Shown here: positions 7,535 through 15,763 of the stretch, piece after piece
Layout: every line of letters begins with the position of its first letter
Position numbering within the stretch: position 1 is the first letter of the stretch
Origin: Cyclobacteriaceae bacterium
GTDB lineage: Bacteria; Bacteroidota; Bacteroidia; Cytophagales; Cyclobacteriaceae
NCBI GenBank assembly: GCA_028278225.1
Contig: JANQEU010000095.1
Coordinates: 1 to 64,000, forward strand
Direction: 5' to 3'
DNA: 64,000 nucleotides
Notes under the pieces: model-generated
Told to the model about the DNA's origin: nothing
What the model saw: the letters and a program-made list of their open reading frames with translations, nothing else
The model's database searches: none
Translations under genes and position numbers: made by a program

Positions 7535-8371
7535 ATGGAAGTAAAGAACATCCTTGTACCTATAGACTTTTCCAAGTGCTCGAAAAACGCGCTGAAGATT
7601 GCCATCAAAATTGCCAAAAAAGTAGGTGCAAAAATCCATATGGTCAATGCCGTGCACATTCATACACCTCATCCTGATTTCTCGGGTGGCTCCGTTATTG
7701 ACGGATTGATTGCCGATTACGAAGCGCAGGTCAAACAATCCTTTGAGGAACTGGAGTCGGAAATAATAGAATTGAAGGATGTCCCTCATGAATCCGACAG
7801 ATTCCTCTCCTACCTGACAGATGCCATCTTTGCGGAATGCGACTCGAAAGATATTGATCTGATAATCATGGGTACCAGGGCTGACCATGACAAGATGGAG
7901 CATCTGATCGGAACACACTCCACGGACGTAATCGAGTCCTCAGACGTACCGGTCCTGGTAATTCCGGAAGATGTGACCGAATTCGAACTTAAGAAAATTG
8001 GTTTTGCATCAGACTTTGTAAAAGTTTCAAATGTCGGTAACCTGAAAATTCTTAAGTGGATCGCCAGGTTATTCAATACCGAAGTCCTGGTTTTTCACGT
8101 CATGGAAGATCCATCCAAACTGACCACTAAGGAAGAAAGACAAATTGAGGTCCTGAAACAAAAGCTTGAGGGAATAAACACTTCTGTTCTTACCGTGGAA
8201 TCAAGCTCAATTGTAGATGGTATCAAGGATTTTGTAAATGAGCATAATTTGGACTTAATGGCACTGCTGCCACGCAGACACAATCTGTTCCAGAGAATAT
8301 TTAAGAAGTCCGTAACAAAAACGATAGCTATAGATCCTCAAACTCCACTATTGACATTCCATGACTTTTAG
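7535..8371 (+). CDS. Universal stress protein, two UspA domains
   Basis: A 278-residue cytoplasmic protein made of two UspA-type alpha/beta domains. The first (about 1-145) has the N-terminal VKNILVPIDFSKCSKNAL strand-helix and the nucleotide-binding tail IIMGTRADHDKMEHLIGTHSTDVIESSDVPVLVIP, close to the ATP-binding Gx2Gx9G(S/T) pattern. The second (about 150-278) is diverged and lacks that loop. Such tandem proteins accompany stress or anaerobic survival responses in Bacteroidota. It is divergent from the MaoC gene and is followed after 41 bp by a GNAT gene in the same direction, probably in one transcript. Confidence 0.9.
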   Translation: MEVKNILVPIDFSKCSKNALKIAIKIAKKVGAKIHMVNAVHIHTPHPDFSGGSVIDGLIADYEAQVKQSFEELESEIIELKDVPHESDRFLSYLTDAIFAECDSKDIDLIIMGTRADHDKMEHLIGTHSTDVIESSDVPVLVIPEDVTEFELKKIGFASDFVKVSNVGNLKILKWIARLFNTEVLVFHVMEDPSKLTTKEERQIEVLKQKLEGINTSVLTVESSSIVDGIKDFVNEHNLDLMALLPRRHNLFQRIFKKSVTKTIAIDPQTPLLTFHDF

Positions 8372-8412
8372 TTGTGAGTTTACGATGATGAATTTCAATT
8401 AGCTGCCGGGCA

Positions 8413-9261
8413 ATGGAGATACGACATTTTTCCGATTCATGGCTATTGCCGCTACATAAAGCTTTCATTTCTGCTTTTTCTGAAAACGAGGTCCCTTTTA
8501 ACCCTTCCAGGAAACATTTTGAAAAGCGAATTTTGTATAAACTGAATATTTCCAGGCAACTTTCGGCTATTGCCATTGAAAATAATGAAATCCTGGGCTT
8601 TACCCTCCATACTCATAATTATTATGGCGGAGAATCAACTATCTATAATGGAGGTATGGGCATAGTCCCCCAGGAAAGAAGGAATAGTATCGGCCTGCAG
8701 TTATTCGAGTTTTGTTATCCACGATTTAAGGAAACGAATGCAAAGCGCGTAATCCTTGAAGTGATCACCACAAATAAGCCGGCATTGAGTTTTTATGAAA
8801 AAATGGGATTCACATTTACACAGACCTTCAAATGCTATAAGAACTCAAGTCCTAATTTTAGCTCATACAATAAGGATGTTGCAGTTCACGAAGTTGATGA
8901 TTGGAATCCTCGTCGATACAGACACATGAAGTCATTCGAACCTTCTTTTATTGATTCGGACGAACAAATTCCCTATAACATCAGAAATGAAATTATTCTC
9001 GAGGCAAAGGACGACGATCAGCGCGTGGGATTTATCATTCTCCAGCCGGAGACAGGCCGCATTTCCCAATTTGCCATTGACGTGGAAGCAAGAGGAAAAG
9101 GGATCGGCAAGAGATTGCTGAGGGAGAGCCTCAGATTTTGTAAAAGAAATGAGCTCACTATCCTGAATATTCCTGAATCGGAACGGGAGACCAATGAAGG
9201 GTTGATCGCCATGGGATTTAAAAATCAGGTTGATCAATATGAAATGCAATTGGCTCTCTGA
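8413..9261 (+). CDS. Tandem GNAT family N-acetyltransferase
   Basis: A 282-residue protein with two GNAT domains. The first (about 1-150) has the acetyl-CoA pyrophosphate loop region GIVPQERRNSIGLQLF and the ending NKPALSFYEKMGF. The second (about 155-282) has IDVEARGKGIGKRLLRESL, a good R/Q-x-x-G-x-G/A match, and ends TNEGLIAMGFKNQVDQYEMQL. It should transfer acetyl groups to an unidentified amine. Two-domain GNATs often keep one catalytic and one structural half; here the second has the cleaner CoA loop. It lies just after the Usp gene on the same strand. Confidence 0.87.
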   Translation: MEIRHFSDSWLLPLHKAFISAFSENEVPFNPSRKHFEKRILYKLNISRQLSAIAIENNEILGFTLHTHNYYGGESTIYNGGMGIVPQERRNSIGLQLFEFCYPRFKETNAKRVILEVITTNKPALSFYEKMGFTFTQTFKCYKNSSPNFSSYNKDVAVHEVDDWNPRRYRHMKSFEPSFIDSDEQIPYNIRNEIILEAKDDDQRVGFIILQPETGRISQFAIDVEARGKGIGKRLLRESLRFCKRNELTILNIPESERETNEGLIAMGFKNQVDQYEMQLAL

Positions 9262-9500
9262 TGGGTTCGCCGATTGGACTTTCACATACAACCAATAAAA
9301 TCCAGTTCTCACATGCCCTGACCGCCGGATTGTCCGGTGACAGGGAATCCTGACTTTCGTTTTATCGCGTTGTTACAACGATCTGTTCGTGAAATTTGAA
9401 GTTAATGGATAGAAGTAGAATGCCTGTAAATAAGATATTTGCAGGAACATTATAATTAATCAGCCATCCTGGTCTGCCGAAACCATAGCGTATACCCCCG
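9262..9500. other. Intergenic region with two dyads upstream of murF-alr
   Basis: No gene fits here. A hairpin at 9316-9345 (CCCTG and CCGGA arms around TTG, with an imperfect middle) follows the GNAT gene but lacks a T-run. A second dyad at 9423-9445 (CCTGtAAATA / TATTTgCAGG around AGA, one mismatch) ends 55 bp before the murF start and could be an operator or part of the leader. Confidence 0.4.
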
Positions 9501-11915
9501 ATGAAATGGGTGGAACTTCATACTGCCATAGAAGGGAAATCTGTTCCTCGCAATACAGAATTGCTTTTTCACCAGATAGCTTTCGACTCACGGTCAATTA
9601 AAGACGGTACGGGAGTGCTTTTTTTCGCTATCAAGGGGGATCAGCATGACGGTCACGATTATATCCGAAACCTCTATGATCTGGGTACCAGAAATTTCGT
9701 CATAGAAAGAGAAATTACTTTTTCGGAATTTCATGGTGCAAATTTCCTGGTCGTTCCGGATGGCATAAAGGCGATGCAGCAACTGGCCGCCTACCACCGT
9801 AATCAATTTGAAATCCCGGTGATCGGGATCACAGGCAGTAACGGAAAAACCACGATCAAGGAATGGCTCGGCGTAATGCTGGGGATAGGTCATTCCCTGG
9901 TTAAAAATCCCAAGAGTTTTAATTCTCAGATCGGTGTCCCTTTTTCCGTATGGAACCTGACTTCCAAACATGATCTTGGAATTTTCGAAGCAGGTATCTC
10001 TCAGCCTGGCGAAATGTCAAACCTGGAGCCTATAATAAGGCCGACCATCGGTATATTCACCAATATCGGAACCGCTCATGACCAGGGGTTTGAAACGAGG
10101 GATCAGAAGATCAGAGAAAAAGCGCTCCTGTTCAGGAATTCTTCACAGATCATATGTTGCAAGGACCATGAGCGGGTCTTCCGACATCTGAACAACCAAT
10201 ACACGGGGAAAGTGATTACCTGGTCTCTGTCCGATCAGGAAGCAACACTGAAATACAATTTGGCAGGTAATCAACTTGATGTGGTGTACGCCGCCAAAAC
10301 CTACATATTGAAACTACCTTTCACTTTCAGGATCTGGGTGGAAAATGTCCTCAATGCTATAACAACCGCTATCCTTCTCGGTCTGACCGAAGCTGAAATT
10401 CAGCAGGGTCTGGATCATCTGAAGCCTGTCAAAATGAGGCTGGAGATCAAAAAGGGAATGAATGACTGTTACCTTATCGACGATTCGTACAACAACGATC
10501 TCCAGGCGCTGGAAATAGCACTGGATTTCATGAAGCATCAACGGCAAAAAGAAAAAAAAACAGTCATACTATCCGACTTGCTCCAATCCGGTTTCAGTTC
10601 GGAGGTGCTATATCAAAACGTCAATCATTTGCTGAAAACGCATCAGGTCGATCAGGTAATAGGCGTGGGGCCCGAAATAACCAAACATAAAAACCTGTTT
10701 GATGTCCCAATCGACCTGTACCCCAATACTGAAACGCTGATAGATCATTTACCGGTATTCAACCATGAGATGCTCCTGATCAAAGGGGCCAGGCCTTTTG
10801 CCCTGGAGCGGGTAACAAGTTTGCTACAGGATAAAAGTCACAGGACAATCCTCGAACTGAATTTTGAAGCGTTGTCCCACAACCTGAGACAATACAGGCA
10901 ATTACTGTCACCAGGTGTAAAGGTGATGGGAATGGTCAAGGCCTTTGCATACGGAGCGGGTAACCTTGAGATTGCGAACTTTTTGCAGTTCCAGAAAATA
11001 GACTATTTGGGAGTTGCATATGCGGATGAGGCCATTGCCTTGCGTAAAAACGGGATCCATCTTCCTATCATGGTCATGAATCCTGAATTAGACAGCTTGC
11101 CGCTGTTATGCGTCCATGATGTAGAGCCGGAGATTTTCAGCTTCAAGGGTCTGGAAGCTTTGATCCGGCTTGAAAAAATGCCGTCAATCCATCTGAAAAT
11201 TGAGACAGGAATGAATCGACTTGGATTCACACCGGACCAATTGGAAGATCTGCTGACTTTTCTGTCCGGGAATCCAAAAATCAGGGTGGCGGGTATTTTT
11301 ACTCATTTTTCCAGTGCTGACGACCCTGAAGAGGATGATTTTACTTCGGAACAGGCCAGGGAATTTGAGGAAGCATTTACGAAGCTTTCGGAAACGCTCG
11401 GTTATACCCCTATCCGCCATGCTGTCAATTCTGCCGGGGTTATACGGTGGCCACGGTATCATTTTGATATGGTGAGACTGGGAATCGGGCTGCATGGATT
11501 TGACAGTACGGATACATTGCACCTGCGGCCAACTGGCAAACTAACAAGTAAAATAAGCCAGGTCCGGGACATCAAAAAAGGAGAATCCGTAGGCTACAAC
11601 CGGTCAGGAATCGCTAAAAAAGACATGAAAATTGCCATCATTCCCATTGGCTATGCAGACGGATATTCACGAGTATTTGGAAATGGGGCAGCCTACATGA
11701 ATATCAATGGTCTTCGGGCTGCAACGATAGGCAACATCTGCATGGATATGGCTATGATAGATGTGACGGGAATACCCTGCGAAGAGGGTGATGATGTGGT
11801 GGTGTTCGGAGCTTCACCTACTATCAGCGATCTCGCCGGATGGGCCAATACCATTCCCTATGAAATACTCACAAATATCAGCGAACGTGTAAAAAGGGTC
11901 TTTTATTCCGAATAG
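9501..11915 (+). CDS. murF-alr: Bifunctional UDP-N-acetylmuramoyl-tripeptide:D-alanyl-D-alanine ligase / alanine racemase
   Basis: An 804-residue fusion. The N-terminal half (about 1-440) is MurF: a Mur-ligase N domain, the ATP loop GITGSNGKTT (about 111-120), and central and C-terminal Mur domains. It adds D-Ala-D-Ala to UDP-MurNAc-tripeptide. The C-terminal half (about 450-804) is a PLP-dependent alanine racemase with VKAFAYGAG carrying the PLP lysine, GYNRSG, and NICMDMAMIDVT. It makes the D-Ala used to build the MurF substrate. The fusion is typical of Bacteroidota and couples D-alanine production to the last cytoplasmic step of peptidoglycan precursor synthesis. It is essential-looking and intact, and stands alone rather than in a dcw cluster. 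Confidence 0.95.
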   Translation: MKWVELHTAIEGKSVPRNTELLFHQIAFDSRSIKDGTGVLFFAIKGDQHDGHDYIRNLYDLGTRNFVIEREITFSEFHGANFLVVPDGIKAMQQLAAYHRNQFEIPVIGITGSNGKTTIKEWLGVMLGIGHSLVKNPKSFNSQIGVPFSVWNLTSKHDLGIFEAGISQPGEMSNLEPIIRPTIGIFTNIGTAHDQGFETRDQKIREKALLFRNSSQIICCKDHERVFRHLNNQYTGKVITWSLSDQEATLKYNLAGNQLDVVYAAKTYILKLPFTFRIWVENVLNAITTAILLGLTEAEIQQGLDHLKPVKMRLEIKKGMNDCYLIDDSYNNDLQALEIALDFMKHQRQKEKKTVILSDLLQSGFSSEVLYQNVNHLLKTHQVDQVIGVGPEITKHKNLFDVPIDLYPNTETLIDHLPVFNHEMLLIKGARPFALERVTSLLQDKSHRTILELNFEALSHNLRQYRQLLSPGVKVMGMVKAFAYGAGNLEIANFLQFQKIDYLGVAYADEAIALRKNGIHLPIMVMNPELDSLPLLCVHDVEPEIFSFKGLEALIRLEKMPSIHLKIETGMNRLGFTPDQLEDLLTFLSGNPKIRVAGIFTHFSSADDPEEDDFTSEQAREFEEAFTKLSETLGYTPIRHAVNSAGVIRWPRYHFDMVRLGIGLHGFDSTDTLHLRPTGKLTSKISQVRDIKKGESVGYNRSGIAKKDMKIAIIPIGYADGYSRVFGNGAAYMNINGLRAATIGNICMDMAMIDVTGIPCEEGDDVVVFGASPTISDLAGWANTIPYEILTNISERVKRVFYSE

Positions 11916-11988
11916 GTTGTTTCAAACCCGGTAACTTCATGGAATACGGGTTCTGAAAAGAGAGTATCTTTCCCCTACGATCAGGATT

Positions 11989-12933
11989 ATGGTCATTATA
12001 AAAAAAGCAATACTTGTTCCTCTTTTTACGGCTGTGTTTGCGGGAGTGGCCATTAGTCAATCCTGCACCATTGCCAAAAGTTTTAAAGGACATACCGAAC
12101 CCCTCCTTGGAATAGCACAATCACCTGATGGCAAATACCTGCTCTCCGGGAGCGATGATAACACGGCGATATTGTGGAATGAGCAAGGAGAAAAACTGAA
12201 GATAATTGACGTACATCTCCGAAGTGTGAATGATGTGGCATTCTCGCCGGACAACAAGAGGTTCGTTACTGCAGGAAGTGATGAAACATTCATTATTTGG
12301 AATATCGACGGAGCGAAATTTAAAACAGTGAGAGCCGATGATATTTATGTCAAGACAGTAGTTTACTCGAACAGTGGTAATTACATCTTAAGTGGCGGAG
12401 GCGATAACATTGCCCGGTTATGGACTTCCGACGGTGAATTAATCCGGGAATACGAGGGACATTCCTGTACAATTTACCAGGCCTCATTTTCACCGGACGA
12501 TCAATTGGTAGTACTTGCAAGTTGTGATGGCACCGTTTCTCTTTGGGATACCGGCGGCCGGAAAAAATTGACGGTGGACCATCACTCCGGTGGGGTAACA
12601 GCCGCGAGTTTTTCACCTGACGGAAAGCACATATTGACCGCCAGCTTTGACAAGTCAGCGGCGTTATGGAACCTGGAAGGTGAACTACTGGCTACGTTCC
12701 TCGGGCATTCCGATGAGGTCAATCAGGCTGAGTTTTCATCAGACGGCCGGTTTGTCCTGACAGCTGGTGAGGACGCAACAGCCAGACTTTGGAATACAGA
12801 CGGATCACTTATTAAAACGTTTGGAGACGAAGCACGGGTGAGCTATACCAGCGCAACATTTTCCAGGGATGGTCAGTTTGCTATCGTTTCATCAAAAAAT
12901 AACGCGATAGATTTTTGGTATTTGCCAAAATGA
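11989..12933 (+). CDS. Secreted WD40 repeat protein
   Basis: A 314-residue protein with an N-terminal signal sequence (KKAILVPLFTAVFAGVAISQ, about residues 5-24) and about seven WD40 repeats spaced roughly 40 residues apart. They show the pattern SPDGKYLLSGSDDNTAILWN, SPDNKRFVTAGSDETFIIWN and so on, to the end. Seven repeats make one closed beta-propeller, so the protein is essentially a bare propeller exported to the periplasm or surface. Propellers bind proteins rather than catalyse, and no partner can be named. It is 73 bp downstream of murF-alr on the same strand. Confidence 0.88.
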   Translation: MVIIKKAILVPLFTAVFAGVAISQSCTIAKSFKGHTEPLLGIAQSPDGKYLLSGSDDNTAILWNEQGEKLKIIDVHLRSVNDVAFSPDNKRFVTAGSDETFIIWNIDGAKFKTVRADDIYVKTVVYSNSGNYILSGGGDNIARLWTSDGELIREYEGHSCTIYQASFSPDDQLVVLASCDGTVSLWDTGGRKKLTVDHHSGGVTAASFSPDGKHILTASFDKSAALWNLEGELLATFLGHSDEVNQAEFSSDGRFVLTAGEDATARLWNTDGSLIKTFGDEARVSYTSATFSRDGQFAIVSSKNNAIDFWYLPK

Positions 12934-13374
12934 AGGACGGGGCAAGCCAGGGTGAGTGATCTTTACACGACGTTTTCTTAAGGAAAACCCTGGATATAAG
13001 ATTTGATAACCCCAAAAAGTTTTCGAAAATTCATACTGGACAGATTGAGTGCGAGAAGGAGAATTTATCACATATCCAAAATCACGTTTCAGAAGAAATG
13101 ATGACTTACCTTTATATAGGTTTTAACTTGAGTTCGTGATAAGAAATACAATTTTCTGACTGAAAATCTCAAAAAAACTGTGCGACCCGGTCTTTTCGAC
13201 CCCAGGAGAAATCTATCTACACAAAAGCTGAGGATATTCTCATGTGTCAGGTTAACATAATGAAAAGATATCTCATTTTATTCGATATGACCGCGTCGCA
13301 CAGACAGCTTTTTTGTGATCATTATCATGAGTTGAGGTTAGTTTTAGCATTTACTAAAATCTGCGATTCTGTTC
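12934..13374. other. 441-bp intergenic region with a long inverted repeat
   Basis: No credible gene is seen. A short hairpin (GTTTTC...GAAAAC, 12972-12988) follows the WD40 gene. The main feature is the inverted pair CTGTGCGACCCGGTC at 13178-13192 and GACCGCGTCGCACAG at 13289-13303, 15 bp with one mismatch, about 96 bp apart. It would form a stem-loop or mark the ends of a small element. Confidence 0.45.
13178..13303. repeat. 15-bp inverted repeat flanking 96 bp (possible MITE remnant)
   Basis: Arms CTGTGCGACCCGGTC and GACCGCGTCGCACAG match at 14 of 15 positions. A-rich sequence lies outside the left arm (AAAAAAA) and T-rich just outside the right (CAGCTTTTTT), so the symmetry extends weakly outward. 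There is no open frame inside. No target duplication is obvious. Confidence 0.5.
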
Positions 13375-13896
13375 ATGGATGAGGCTCATGAAATGATTTT
13401 ATCAAACCCATTCGACAGATGGGAGTTGATTACCAAAATCAACGATGATCCGGCACTTTTTAAGACGTTCATCGAAAAAGCCCTCTCAGATGACCAGCCC
13501 CATGCCTGGAGAGCTGCATGGATATTGGGGCACTGTACCTCGGCGAATGACCAGCGCCTGGTTCCTTATACGGAGAGAATGGTACAATCCATTCCTGGCA
13601 GGAAAGACGGGCACCAGAGGGAATTGTTGAAACTCCTCCAGAAAGTCGATCTTGATGATGACCTGGAAGGATGGCTATTCGATCATTGCATGTCTATCTG
13701 GGAAGCAATAGGTAAAACACCATCGGTAAGGATTGTTGCATTTCGAATGTTGGCGAAAATTGCCGGTAAATACCCGGAACTGGTCCATGAGCTCAGCATT
13801 CTGACACAAAATGAATACACTGAAACGCTTTCACCGGGAGTAAAACGGTCATTGAAGAAAATAGCCGAAAATCTCCAGTCAGGGACCGATGAGTAA
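13375..13896 (+). CDS. Hypothetical alpha-helical (HEAT-like) protein
   Basis: A 173-residue soluble protein with no signal peptide. Residues about 25-150 read as consecutive amphipathic helix pairs with HEAT-like features (HAWRAAWILGHCTSANDQRLVPYTERMVQS, SVRIVAFRMLAKIAGKYPELVHEL). It is probably a small helical-repeat scaffold. No enzyme motif is present and the family is not recognised. The stop overlaps the start of the next gene by 8 nt, so the two unknown proteins are translationally coupled and likely act together. Confidence 0.72.
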   Translation: MDEAHEMILSNPFDRWELITKINDDPALFKTFIEKALSDDQPHAWRAAWILGHCTSANDQRLVPYTERMVQSIPGRKDGHQRELLKLLQKVDLDDDLEGWLFDHCMSIWEAIGKTPSVRIVAFRMLAKIAGKYPELVHELSILTQNEYTETLSPGVKRSLKKIAENLQSGTDE

Positions 13897-14218
13897 AAGA
13901 GAGGAATATATCGGGAAACTAAAGCACTTTTTAGCTGATCCGGAAAAGTTGGAGCAGTATCTCATTCAACATTCAAATTTGCCCGGCCCCAGGGCAAACC
14001 TGGAACTTGCTTTTGGCTTTGCACGGATCTATGATGATTTAAGTGTCCTCTTGCGGTGGATTGACAAGTCACATGAAGCCGATGTGAATGACCTTCAATC
14101 TTTCCCATCGTTTTGCGTAACCATCTGCCTGGGCCATGTATTTGTCGGCACCCTTAAGAAAAACCGACTGATCAAAAACTATCCTGCGGAAGTAGAGCGC
14201 CTTTTAAGTTATTTTTAA
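13889..14218 (+). CDS. Hypothetical 109-residue protein coupled to the HEAT-like gene
   Basis: Starts inside the end of the upstream gene (8-nt overlap). The protein is soluble, with a charged N-terminal helix (REEYIGKLKHFLADPEKLEQYL), a PGPRANLELAFGFARIYDD segment and an apolar segment SFCVTICLGHVFVGTL. It is helical throughout with no signal peptide or known motif. The ANLELAFGFARI and IDKSHEADVNDLQSF stretches resemble small HEAT-type adapter proteins, but I cannot assign a family. Confidence 0.65.
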   Translation: MSKREEYIGKLKHFLADPEKLEQYLIQHSNLPGPRANLELAFGFARIYDDLSVLLRWIDKSHEADVNDLQSFPSFCVTICLGHVFVGTLKKNRLIKNYPAEVERLLSYF

Positions 14219-14328
14219 CCCACAGCTTCTGAAATTTTTGCCGGGCATAACCTGACATCTTAAATATTAACCGGAAAACTGTCAGTAAAGAGAAGCCCAA
14301 AAAGTAATGGTCACTCAAGAATAATGAT

Positions 14329-15753
14329 ATGATAAAATCAGCCACAATCATTACAATAACTGTTTCCCTCCTGTTATTTACCGGATGTGAAATTTCGGGG
14401 AATGAGTCCGGATCGGATGTCCTTGTATTTACCGGTGCAACCATCTTTGATGGCAACGGGAACGCTTTTGATAATGGAGTGATCATCGTCAAAAATGGCA
14501 GGATTTCGGTCGTGGGTTCACAGGAAACAGATATACCGGCCAATGCCAGGATTGTGGATGTTACCGGGAAATTCATGCTGCCCGGTCTGGTTGACGCGCA
14601 TGTGCATTACTTCCAGACAGGGTTTTTTGACTCGCGGCCGGATGCCTTGGATCTAAGAGACACTATCTCTTACCTGAAAGTACAGGCCTTTCAAAGAAAG
14701 TATCCTGAAAGGTATCACGAAGCTTACCTGAGATCAGGTGTTACTGCCGTGTATGATGTCGGTGGATTTCTGTGGAGTATTGGTCTGCAGGAAACTGCGG
14801 AAAATGACCTGAATGCACCACACGTAGCTGCCTCCGGTCCCTTGATCACTCCTGCGCCCAGGTCTATGATCAATATTTTCAACACTCCCGGAGAAATGGT
14901 AATGATCCATTTGGATTCGGAGCAGACCGCCCGGCAAGTGGTTGAGCAAAATTCATCTCTGGGATCAACGGGTATCAAGCTTTGGGCGCTTGCACCGCAA
15001 GATCTGGAAGATATGAGCAACCTCCTGGCGCTCTCAGACGAAATTCAAAAGAGGAAAAATAGACTTATAGTCCACGCTACGAGACTTGAAGCTGCCAAAG
15101 CCGCCATAGAACTCGGCGCCAAATTGTTGGTTCATAGTGTAACCGACAAGGTCATTGACGATGAATTTGTATCGCTGATGATCGACAATAAGACAATTAT
15201 CACACCTACGCTTGTAGTATCCGGTGGATACCTCAAAACCAGGAAGGCAATTTTGGGAGAAGAAATGAAACTGGCTGATCCGAATAACGTAGTGGATGAA
15301 GCGTCCAAAAGCCTGATCGAAAATGCGACCGCCTTTCAGAAATACACGGACATGGTTGCACTTGAAAAGAGGATTGAAAGAATGGAAAGGTTTATTGCAC
15401 GTGAGGACAGTGTTATGATGACAAACCTCAGGATACTTTACGATGCAGGCGCACTGATCGCAGTCGGAACGGATGCCGGAAACCCAGGCACTTTACCAGG
15501 CATTTCAATTTACGATGAACTGGAAAAAATGCAGGAAGCCGGTATCCCTGCCGCTGATCTGATCGTTATGGCAACCAGGAATGGCGCCATGGCGATGGAG
15601 CGTTTGAACGATTTCGGCACTATCGAGAATGGCAAGATCGCAGATATGATCATTCTGCAAAACGACCCTTCCACGGATATCTCAAATATGAGATCGGTAA
15701 CGCACGTGGTCAGAGGCGGCCTGTTGCGACCTGTAAATCAAAAATTTGAATAA
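14329..15753 (+). CDS. Amidohydrolase family lipoprotein
   Basis: A 474-residue protein with a lipoprotein signal (SLLLFTGC, Cys near residue 20), so it is anchored in the cell envelope. The body is a metal-dependent amidohydrolase: an N-terminal beta part (GATIFDGNGNAF), the metal motif LPGLVDAHVHYF (HxH), a later metal His in LIVHATR and again LLVHSVTDK, and a catalytic Asp in VGTDAGNPG, then the closing ARIADMIILQNDP-type strand. This is the imidazolonepropionase/prolidase-like group of secreted amidohydrolases; the substrate is not known. It converges with the S9 peptidase gene, 10 bp apart. Confidence 0.88.
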   Translation: MIKSATIITITVSLLLFTGCEISGNESGSDVLVFTGATIFDGNGNAFDNGVIIVKNGRISVVGSQETDIPANARIVDVTGKFMLPGLVDAHVHYFQTGFFDSRPDALDLRDTISYLKVQAFQRKYPERYHEAYLRSGVTAVYDVGGFLWSIGLQETAENDLNAPHVAASGPLITPAPRSMINIFNTPGEMVMIHLDSEQTARQVVEQNSSLGSTGIKLWALAPQDLEDMSNLLALSDEIQKRKNRLIVHATRLEAAKAAIELGAKLLVHSVTDKVIDDEFVSLMIDNKTIITPTLVVSGGYLKTRKAILGEEMKLADPNNVVDEASKSLIENATAFQKYTDMVALEKRIERMERFIAREDSVMMTNLRILYDAGALIAVGTDAGNPGTLPGISIYDELEKMQEAGIPAADLIVMATRNGAMAMERLNDFGTIENGKIADMIILQNDPSTDISNMRSVTHVVRGGLLRPVNQKFE

Positions 15754-15763
15754 AGTAAGGCTA

